Positions 1 to 5,155 of a DNA stretch of 5,155 nt are shown here, piece after piece. The stretch is from an uncultured Methylococcaceae bacterium (GTDB lineage Bacteria > Pseudomonadota > Gammaproteobacteria > Methylococcales > Methylomonadaceae): assembly GCA_903939355.1 (NCBI GenBank), contig CAJAHC010000102.1, positions 1-5,155 of the forward strand. The letters are read 5' to 3'. Positions within the stretch are counted from its first letter, which is position 1; the number at the start of each line of letters is the position of its first letter. Made by a program: the position numbers and the translations under genes. A model generated the notes under the pieces. It did no database searches. It was not told the DNA's origin and saw only the letters and a program-made list of their open reading frames with translations.

Positions 1-2818
1 CATAGCTTCAGCATTATCAATTATGCTGGAAGGACCACTCGGGGGGGCAGCTTTTAATAATGAATTTGGAAGACCCAATCTTGCAGGATACTTTCGCACC
101 TTCGAACAACCAGTACTTGATAGCACTGGCAATGAATTTAAGGGTTATCACAAACCCATTATGATCGCCGGTGGAATGGGTAACATTCGTCCTATGTTGA
201 TTGAAAAACAACCTATTCCGGCAGGCTCTCTAATAATCATACTAGGTGGCCCAGCAATGCTCATCGGATTGGGAGGTGGAGCAGCTTCTTCACAGTCGTC
301 TGGTGCTGGCTCGGAAGAACTTGATTTTGCCTCAGTGCAACGTGAAAATCCGGAAATGGAGCGTCGTTGTCAAGAGGTAATTAACCATTGCAACTCAATG
401 GGTAACCAATCCCCTATTATTTCAATACATGATATTGGTGCCGGTGGATTATCTAATGCTGTACCTGAAATCATTCACGATTGTGCCCGTGGAGGTCGCT
501 TTGACTTACGCAAAGTGCATAATGCTGACAAAGGTATGTCACCTATGCAAATTTGGTGTAATGAGGCTCAAGAACGTTATGTTGTCGCAATAGATCCAGA
601 ATCTCTAGCACTATTTGCGTCTTTTTGTGAACGTGAACATTGCCTGTATGCAGTTATTGGCGAAGCTACTGAAGAAGAGCACCTATCCCTAACTGACACT
701 TTGCTAAGCGATAAACCCGTTGACATCCCCATGTCTATATTGTTCGGCAAGCCGCCTAAATTGCATAGAAATGTCAAGCATGTAAAACCAACAACAAAAG
801 CCCTAGACTTTACCAATATCTGCATCAAAGAAGCTATTAATCGCGTATTATCCTTCCCTACAGTCGCTGACAAAAGCTTTCTTATTCATATCGGTGACCG
901 TTCAATTACAGGACTGGTGGCTCGCGATCAAATGGTTGGACCTTGGCAAGTACCCGTAGCTGATGTCGCAGTAACTGCATCCGGTTTTTTTGCGATAACA
1001 GGCGAAGCAATGGCAATGGGTGAGCGCTCTCCTATCGCTGTAATAAATGCTCCTGCCTCCGGTCGCATGGCAATTGGCGAAGCATTAAGCAACATTGCAG
1101 CAGCACAAATAGGAGGCCTAAACAAAATTAAAATCTCTGCCAACTGGATGGCTGCGGCGGGTTTTAAAGGTGAAGATGCTGCTCTATTTGATACTGTAGA
1201 GGCCGTTGGCATGGAATTATGCCCCGCGCTTGGCATAGCTATACCTGTTGGTAAAGATTCTTTGTCGATGAAAACAATATGGACAGACAATGGTCAGGAA
1301 AAGATTATGACATCTCCATTGTCATTAATTGTTACTGCCTTTGCTCCCGTTAAAGATGTCAGCAAGACCCTTACCCCACAATTAAAATATATTAAAGATA
1401 GTTTATTAATTTTAATTGATTTGGGTGCTGGTAAGAATCGCCTCGGTGGCTCGGTGTTGGCGCAAGTTTACAATCAAATAGGTGTTGACTGCCCTGACAT
1501 AGATCATTCTGGCCTATTAAAAGCATTCTTTAATTCAATTCAAACCCTTAATAGCCAAAATAAATTAATTAGTTATCATGACCGTTCTGATGGTGGTTTA
1601 TTAGCTACTGTAGCTGAAATGATGTTTGCTAGTCGATTAGGTGCTTCATTATCACTTGATGAATTAGGTCACGATGTATTGTCTACATTGTTTAACGAAG
1701 AATTAGGGGCCGTATTTCAAATACGCGCCAGTGATTATGCTGAAGTTATTAATTTATTGGATAAATCAGGCTTGAGTCACTGTACTTCTGTCATAGGTAA
1801 AGTGGTTAAAGAACAGCAATTGACCATCCACTTAGGTGATAATCTTATTTACTCAGCTAGCCGTGCTAAGCTACAAACCATATGGTCTGAAGTAAGCTAC
1901 AGAATGCAAGCTTTAAGAGATAATCCGAATTGTGCCAAGCAACAGTTCGAACGTATCTCCGACGATAGTGATCCTGGATTGACAGCATCATTAACTTTTG
2001 ATGTTAACAATGACTTGGACTGTACCTATTCATCTGAACCCAAACCTAAGGTTGCGATTTTGCGCGAACAAGGTGTAAATGGCCACATAGAAATGGCCGC
2101 TGCGTTTGATCGTGCAGGCTTCAGATGTATTGATGTTCACATGACTGATATCATAAGCGGACGCATAAGTTTACAAGATTTTACTGGCTTAGTTGCATGT
2201 GGTGGTTTTTCTTATGGCGATGTATTAGGCGCAGGTGGTGGCTGGGCAAAATCAATTCTCTTTAATCCCCGAGCTCGCGATGAATTTACCACATTTTTTA
2301 AACGCCCAGATACCTTTGGATTAGGCGTGTGCAACGGGTGTCAGATGATGTCAGGATTAAAAGAAATCATTCCTGGATCGCAGCATTGGCCACGATTTAT
2401 AAGGAATACCTCGGAGCAATTTGAGGCCCGCGTCGCAATGGTTGAAGTACAAAAATCACCTTCGATTTTCTTTTCAGGCATGGAAGGCTCAAAAATGCCC
2501 ATTGCTATTGCTCATGGCGAAGGTCGAGCAGAGTTTACAATTGATCCTAAGCTTGCTTTTGATGCACAAGCCGTCGCCTTATGCTATGTTGATAATTATG
2601 GTGCTTTAACAACAAACTTTCCTGCCAACCCAAATGGATCTCCAATGGGTATTACAGCATTAACTAACAGCGATGGTCGATTTACTATCATGATGCCTCA
2701 TCCTGAGCGTTGTTTTAGATCACAACAAAACTCATGGCATCCAGATGATTGGAGCGAATATGGCCCATGGATGAGGATGTTTAGAAACGCTAAAGTTTGG
2801 ACGCATGCAGCCAAATAA
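1..2818 (+). CDS. purL: Phosphoribosylformylglycinamidine synthase, large single-chain form (5' end missing)
   Basis: Catalyses the ATP- and glutamine-dependent conversion of FGAR to FGAM, the fourth step of de novo purine synthesis, in the cytoplasm. The reading frame is already open at base 2 (IASALSIM...), so the ATG at 23 is internal. By comparison with E. coli PurL (about 1295 residues), roughly 360 N-terminal residues lie off the window. Numbering from that Met: [15 protein letters not shown] and the GGGAASS loop belong to the first synthetase half; [21 protein letters not shown] (from 291), [10 protein letters not shown] (408-417) and YHDRSDGG (518-525) belong to the second. From about 674 ([13 protein letters not shown]) comes a fused class I glutamine amidotransferase domain with nucleophile Cys770 in GVCNGCQMM and the His893/Glu895 pair in PHPER. 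The active-site triad is intact and no frame break is seen. The stop is TAA at 2816-2818. The fused architecture is the one usual in gamma- and betaproteobacteria, unlike the separate PurS/PurQ/PurL of Bacillus. Confidence 0.98.
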   Translation, partial: IASALSIMLEGPLGGAAFNNEFGRPNLAGYFRTFEQPVLDSTGNEFKGYHKPIMIAGGMGNIRPMLIEKQPIPAGSLIIILGGPAMLIGLGGGAASSQSSGAGSEELDFASVQRENPEMERRCQEVINHCNSMGNQSPIISIHDIGAGGLSNAVPEIIHDCARGGRFDLRKVHNADKGMSPMQIWCNEAQERYVVAIDPESLALFASFCEREHCLYAVIGEATEEEHLSLTDTLLSDKPVDIPMSILFGKPPKLHRNVKHVKPTTKALDFTNICIKEAINRVLSFPTVADKSFLIHIGDRSITGLVARDQMVGPWQVPVADVAVTASGFFAITGEAMAMGERSPIAVINAPASGRMAIGEALSNIAAAQIGGLNKIKISANWMAAAGFKGEDAALFDTVEAVGMELCPALGIAIPVGKDSLSMKTIWTDNGQEKIMTSPLSLIVTAFAPVKDVSKTLTPQLKYIKDSLLILIDLGAGKNRLGGSVLAQVYNQIGVDCPDIDHSGLLKAFFNSIQTLNSQNKLISYHDRSDGGLLATVAEMMFASRLGASLSLDELGHDVLSTLFNEELGAVFQIRASDYAEVINLLDKSGLSHCTSVIGKVVKEQQLTIHLGDNLIYSASRAKLQTIWSEVSYRMQALRDNPNCAKQQFERISDDSDPGLTASLTFDVNNDLDCTYSSEPKPKVAILREQGVNGHIEMAAAFDRAGFRCIDVHMTDIISGRISLQDFTGLVACGGFSYGDVLGAGGGWAKSILFNPRARDEFTTFFKRPDTFGLGVCNGCQMMSGLKEIIPGSQHWPRFIRNTSEQFEARVAMVEVQKSPSIFFSGMEGSKMPIAIAHGEGRAEFTIDPKLAFDAQAVALCYVDNYGALTTNFPANPNGSPMGITALTNSDGRFTIMMPHPERCFRSQQNSWHPDDWSEYGPWMRMFRNAKVWTHAAK

Positions 2819-2880
2819 CAATTACAAACTATTATTTGGTGCACCTGCTTTCTGATTGTTCTGATTAAAATTTTTTTTAA

Positions 2881-3321
2881 ATGACCCATAAAAAAATAAA
2901 ATACAGTTTACTCATTGTCGGGACTATTATTTTGCTGATAGCTCCCGATATGATTGCAAACATGTTAATGACTATCGTTCATTTTACTTTTGCATTAATA
3001 CTTCACCTTGCTGAGGTAACTTTTGAAGGACTAGAGAGTCTAATTGATAGAATAGTAGAATACTTTTTCGACACCGAAGTGCACGAAACTCAAACGATTG
3101 TTTTTTATTTAATGATCCTAATCACTCTATTTCCGTTATATTTCTTATGTCGGGTATTGCCTGGTTTTTTTATATGGTTAAAAGAAATATTGATTACAAC
3201 CTGGGCAAGGCATAAAAGTAACGTAATTATCTACTGGGAAGATTTGTCTAGCCATGACAAAATAAAAATGACTATATCAGCTATATTAGCCGCTTACCTC
3301 ATATTGTTTCTCTTCTTTTGA
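2881..3321 (+). CDS. Small hydrophobic membrane protein of unknown function
   Basis: I do not recognise a family. The 146-residue product looks integral to the inner membrane. Hydrophobic stretches lie at about 8-23 and 25-45 (possibly a helical hairpin), 73-98 and 129-146. An acidic, amphipathic stretch (about 46-70, EVTFEGLESLIDRIVEYFFD) lies between the second and third, and a basic, Trp-containing loop (about 99-128) before the last, which ends the protein at FLFF. There is no obvious lipobox, metal-binding motif or catalytic signature. The ATG at 2881 is preceded directly by an in-frame TAA at 2878-2880, so no earlier start is possible. The upstream sequence is A/T-rich with no recognisable Shine-Dalgarno. 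The next in-frame Met is residue 24, which would remove the first segment. It lies 62 bp after purL on the same strand and could be read through from purL, but nothing ties it to purine synthesis. The continuous frame and patterned hydrophobicity argue that it is a real gene. Confidence 0.75.
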   Translation: MTHKKIKYSLLIVGTIILLIAPDMIANMLMTIVHFTFALILHLAEVTFEGLESLIDRIVEYFFDTEVHETQTIVFYLMILITLFPLYFLCRVLPGFFIWLKEILITTWARHKSNVIIYWEDLSSHDKIKMTISAILAAYLILFLFF

Positions 3322-3449
3322 TTTTTATCATGTAAATTACTCCTTAGAATTTAATTGCAAACATCATCAATACCATTCATGGATAAAAAAAGAGAAATCT
3401 TATTACTTATTAAAAATTCGATATAATTAAAAATAAAAAAATTGACTAT
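3322..3449 (+). promoter_or_regulatory. A/T-rich intergenic region with a candidate sigma70 promoter for yajD
   Basis: A perfect TATAAT lies at 3422-3427. The best partner at a 16-bp spacing is TTATTA (3400-3405), which matches only three of six -35 positions, and there is no TG extension. Transcription would begin near 3434 and give a very short leader of about 16 nt before the yajD ATG at 3450. The region is extremely A/T-rich, so a chance TATAAT cannot be excluded. No Shine-Dalgarno sequence is visible between the -10 and the start. A small palindrome, CCATTCATGG (3373-3382), is the only other symmetry noticed. Confidence 0.45.
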
Positions 3450-3830
3450 ATGACTTTGAAAAAAACACCACAGGATAAAGATAAACTAAACCAGATAGTG
3501 AGTGATGCTCGTCGTAATCAGGAACTGCGCGACCAGTCTTATCGAGGCCAAGCATTAAAACTTTATCCTTGGATATGTGGAAAATGTGCACGTGAATTTA
3601 CGCATACAAACCTGACTGAATTGACCGTTCATCATAAAAACCACAATCATGATGATAACCCTCACGACGGCAGCAATTGGGAGTTATTATGCCTTTATTG
3701 CCACGATAATGAACATTCCAGATATGAAGAGACTCGTTTTGGTAATTCACAAGGAACCAAGCCAAGCACTTCTAGTGCAACCCATAATCCATTTGCAGAC
3801 CTAAAAACTTTGCTGAACAATAAAAAATAA
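3450..3830 (+). CDS. yajD: YajD-family HNH nuclease-like protein
   Basis: A 126-residue protein recognisable as the YajD family from long conserved blocks: YRGQALKLYPWICGKCAREF (31-50), LTVHHKNHNHDDNP (58-71), DGSNWELLCLYCHDNEHSRY (73-92) and the C-terminal NPFADLK (113-119). Cys43/Cys46 and Cys81/Cys84 form the two CxxC pairs expected to bind structural zinc. His61-His62 with Asn76 and His85 fit the HNH (beta-beta-alpha metal) core. Nuclease activity is inferred from the fold; the physiological role of YajD is not established to my knowledge. It is slightly longer than the E. coli protein because of an N-terminal charged stretch (residues 1-30, KKTPQDKDKLNQIVSDARR) likely to be helical. The start is the first ATG after the candidate promoter; no clear Shine-Dalgarno precedes it. 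The gene is convergent with rnhA, and its last Lys codons and stop also form the U-rich tail of the rnhA terminator on the other strand. Nothing nearby suggests a defence or mobile context. Confidence 0.93.
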   Translation: MTLKKTPQDKDKLNQIVSDARRNQELRDQSYRGQALKLYPWICGKCAREFTHTNLTELTVHHKNHNHDDNPHDGSNWELLCLYCHDNEHSRYEETRFGNSQGTKPSTSSATHNPFADLKTLLNNKK

Positions 3831-3853
3831 TAGCAATGACACAAAATCATTGC
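3822..3853 (-). terminator. Hairpin and U-tract terminator for rnhA, between convergent genes
   Basis: A perfect 7-bp inverted repeat (GCAATGA at 3833-3839, TCATTGC at 3847-3853) encloses a 7-nt loop. Read on the minus strand it lies 12 nt after the rnhA stop and is followed at once by TATTATTTTTT, as in an intrinsic terminator. On the plus strand the nearest T run (3863-3867) is about 10 nt beyond the stem, so termination of yajD transcripts there would be weaker. The stem has only three G-C pairs, so efficiency is uncertain. Confidence 0.65.
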
Positions 3854-3865
3854 CGATAGTAGTTT

Positions 3866-4303
3866 TTAATTTAACGAATCAATTCCCAGATTAGCCAAAG
3901 CATCAGCTCTATCATTACCAACATCGCCAGAATGGCCTTTTACCCATTTCCATTCAACTTTATGCATAGCTATTGCTTTGTCTAATCTTCGCCATAAATC
4001 TTCATTTTTCACCTCTGTTTTGGACGCTGTTTTCCAGCCCCTTTTTTTCCAATTAGGCATCCAATCTGTAATGCCCTTTAAAACATAGCTGGAATCACTG
4101 TTAAGCTGAACCAAACAGGGTCTTGTCAATGTTTCTAGCGCTTTTATAGCCGCCATTAGTTCCATGCGATTATTTGTAGTATGGTTTTCGGCGCCATAAA
4201 TTTCCTTACTACAGCCTTTGTAGCTCAGTATAAGCCCCCAACCACCAGGTCCTGGATTACCGCGACAAGCGCCATCCGTATAAATAACTACTGTATTATT
4301 CAT
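3866..4303 (-). CDS. rnhA: Ribonuclease HI
   Basis: Cytoplasmic endonuclease that cleaves the RNA strand of RNA:DNA hybrids (R-loops, residual primers) using two metal ions. The 145-residue product shows the whole family signature: [16 protein letters not shown] (8-23), [12 protein letters not shown] (42-53), SDSSYV (69-74), [10 protein letters not shown] (84-93) and WVKGHSG (120-126). The four carboxylates Asp10, Glu48, Asp70 and Asp134 and the active-site-loop His124 are all present, so the enzyme should be active. The basic handle region (WKKRGWK) typical of E. coli RNase HI is present. The protein is about ten residues shorter than E. coli's at the C-terminus, which is normal variation. 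The ATG at 4303 lies one base after the TAA (4305-4307) of the upstream methyltransferase frame, and an AAAGAA sequence just before it may serve as ribosome site. This suggests translational coupling. Unlike E. coli and Pseudomonas, no dnaQ lies next to it; yajD is the neighbour on the 3' side. Confidence 0.98.
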   Translation of the reverse strand: MNNTVVIYTDGACRGNPGPGGWGLILSYKGCSKEIYGAENHTTNNRMELMAAIKALETLTRPCLVQLNSDSSYVLKGITDWMPNWKKRGWKTASKTEVKNEDLWRRLDKAIAMHKVEWKWVKGHSGDVGNDRADALANLGIDSLN

Positions 4304-4304
4304 A

Positions 4305-5013
4305 TTATTCTTTGTGTGCCAGAGAATTTAAAGAATTGATTAAAGCTAATTGTGGTTTAGTATTTTTTACCGGTGATAATGGAATTATATTGTATCGACG
4401 TTTTATTGCCTTCACGGCATAAGCCGTAAAAAAAAAACGAGTGGCCATAACGTATAAATTTACCTTGTTTAGAACTGATTGAATCCAAGTTAAATTCAGA
4501 TGACATGATGACCTCAAAGTTCAACAACTTCAACCAGTCGAACACCCTAGCTCTCGAAAGGAAATGTCCACCCCAAGAATCAGCCATCTTTTTATCCCAT
4601 AAAAATTGATATCTGACCCAGAAGCTCCAGGGATTAAAATTCAAAATAACTACCAAACCTTCCGGTTTTAAAACACGCTCTATTTCCCTCATGGTCTGAA
4701 ATCGATGAGTATCAAACTCCAACATATGCGGCACTATAATCATATCAATACTTTCACTTTGCACTGGCAAACAATAAGCTTTAGCTTGGATTTTAATGGC
4801 GATATCACAACCCAGGCCTTTAGCATCAAGAACGGTATATTTCTTGTACAAAGTACAATCAATAAACTCACTTTCCCATCCTAAACCACCAATTTGCAGA
4901 ATAATCTGCTGACAACTGACTGTGATAGACTTTTGTAAGTAATCAGCTTCAAGCTCTTTTAATAGCTTGCCTCTTGGCGTTTGGTACCAACCAAACAAAA
5001 AATTTCGTTTCAT
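4305..5013 (-). CDS. YafS-like SAM-dependent methyltransferase with an apparent frameshift
   Basis: Class I (Rossmann-type) methyltransferase of the group found next to rnhA in gammaproteobacteria (E. coli YafS, Pseudomonas PA1814-like); the substrate is unknown to me. From the ATG at 5013: [10 protein letters not shown] (9-18), a degenerate SAM-binding motif [10 protein letters not shown] (38-46), [19 protein letters not shown] (82-100), [24 protein letters not shown] (109-132) and [18 protein letters not shown] (151-168). The frame continues through ten T and would stop at 4357 (218 residues) with an unfamiliar tail, [12 protein letters not shown]. With one T fewer, residue 195 joins a frame giving [20 protein letters not shown] and a stop at 4305-4307, 235 residues in all. 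That tail resembles the ARKR...PL(T/S) C-terminus of YafS-type proteins and brings the stop to one base from rnhA. A GTG at 5022 would add three residues; I prefer the ATG because a GTGAG sequence lies eight bases upstream. The gene is probably co-transcribed with rnhA. Confidence 0.85.
4428..4437 (-). other. T10 homopolymer at the frameshift point of the methyltransferase gene
   Basis: Ten A on the plus strand, which is ten T in the sense of the gene. It encodes the three Phe after Ser192 and is the longest homopolymer I see in the window; runs elsewhere reach seven or eight. One T fewer, or two more, links the two halves of the gene. Such tracts are prone both to sequencing length errors and to polymerase slippage. 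Confidence 0.75.
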
Positions 5014-5022
5014 CAATATCAC

Positions 5023-5102
5023 TCACTACAACAATCATGCTAATGATTTCTTAAAAAAATGGTATAATGTTGACGTTTGCAACTATATACTTGGGCTTAA
5101 AG
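5023..5102 (+). promoter_or_regulatory. Divergent intergenic region with an extended -10 promoter pointing right
   Basis: TGGTATAAT at 5060-5068 is a perfect extended -10 (TGn followed by TATAAT), preceded by an A7 run at 5053-5059. No good -35 is present at the usual spacing, which is tolerated by extended -10 promoters. Transcription would start near 5075 and leave a leader of about 28 nt to the ATG at 5103. I could not find a convincing promoter for the methyltransferase-rnhA pair on the opposite strand in these 80 bases, though one should be here. Confidence 0.6.
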
Positions 5103-5155
5103 ATGATACGTGTTAATTTTAACGGACAAGTTAAATTTTTATTACTATCAATATC
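5103..5155 (+). CDS. Start of a truncated gene, product not identifiable
   Basis: An ATG at 5103 opens a frame to the window edge (MIRVNFNGQVKFLLLSI), placed properly behind the extended -10 promoter. The basic residues followed by a hydrophobic run FLLLSI would suit the beginning of a signal peptide or membrane anchor, but 17 residues cannot prove it. It does not look like the start of GloB, which sits divergently from this methyltransferase in Pseudomonas and E. coli. A secreted protein such as the lytic transglycosylase MltD, often near gloB in related genomes, is a guess from context only. An in-frame TTG at 5091 is a less likely alternative start. Confidence 0.5.
   Translation, partial: MIRVNFNGQVKFLLLSI

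Noticed and set aside
577..1290. Open frames on the minus strand opposite purL (577-873 and 928-1290).
   Set aside because: They lie wholly inside purL, which has continuous family similarity across both regions; their products show no recognisable motif and look like shadows.
2421..2609. Plus-strand open frame inside the amidotransferase domain of purL, and a minus-strand frame at 2698-2889.
   Set aside because: Both overlap conserved PurL sequence including the PHPER motif region; no independent coding evidence.
2850..2867. Two tandem 9-nt copies of TTCTGATTG/TTCTGATTA between purL and the membrane gene.
   Set aside because: Only two short copies in a low-complexity A/T-rich spacer; likely chance or a small duplication with no evident role.
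2839..2880. GGTGCACC palindrome and T8 run after purL as a possible terminator.
   Set aside because: The palindrome has no loop and is 24 nt from the T run; the only symmetry adjoining the T run is A-T only. Not a convincing intrinsic terminator.
3450..3830. HNH protein as part of a defence system, homing element or phage module.
   Set aside because: It is a clear YajD-type chromosomal protein, with no integrase, methylase specificity partner, intron or repeat nearby.
5069..5091. TTGACG (5070-5075) as a -35 with TATACT (5086-5091) as a -10.
   Set aside because: The spacing is only 10 bp, far too short for a sigma70 promoter; the extended -10 just upstream explains the region better.

Overview
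The window looks like ordinary housekeeping chromosome from an AT-rich gammaproteobacterium. The long single-chain PurL, the YajD-type HNH protein and the pair of a YafS-like methyltransferase with RNase HI are all typical of that class. A methanotroph-like (Methylococcales) or similar low-GC gammaproteobacterium is possible, but this is an impression from protein style, not a demonstrated assignment. I see no mobile element, CRISPR array, tRNA or rRNA, and no clear sign of a new multi-gene system.

Layout. Positions 1-2818 (+) hold the C-terminal three quarters of purL, whose 5' end lies outside the window. Positions 2881-3321 (+) encode a small, unrecognised membrane protein of about four segments. 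Positions 3450-3830 (+) encode a YajD-family HNH protein behind a plausible sigma70-type promoter. A hairpin with a U-rich tail, best oriented for the minus strand, separates yajD from the convergent gene rnhA (3866-4303, -). Upstream of rnhA on the same strand is a YafS-like SAM-dependent methyltransferase (4305-5013, -). A strong extended -10 promoter at about 5060-5068 points to the right, towards a truncated gene starting at 5103 (+).

The observation most worth following is in the methyltransferase. The frame from its start passes through ten consecutive T (sense strand; 4428-4437 on the +) and then ends in a tail that does not resemble the family, at 4357. Removing one T (or adding two) joins the N-terminal frame to another open frame. 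That frame supplies a family-like C-terminus ([16 protein letters not shown]) and stops at 4305, a single base before the rnhA ATG. The gene is therefore either mis-sequenced at a homopolymer, freshly frameshifted, or read through by polymerase slippage on the T tract.

Functionally, purL serves de novo purine synthesis and rnhA removes RNA from RNA:DNA hybrids. The methyltransferase and YajD have no well-established substrates. The methyltransferase and rnhA probably form a two-gene operon; the plus-strand genes are spaced more loosely and may be separate transcription units.
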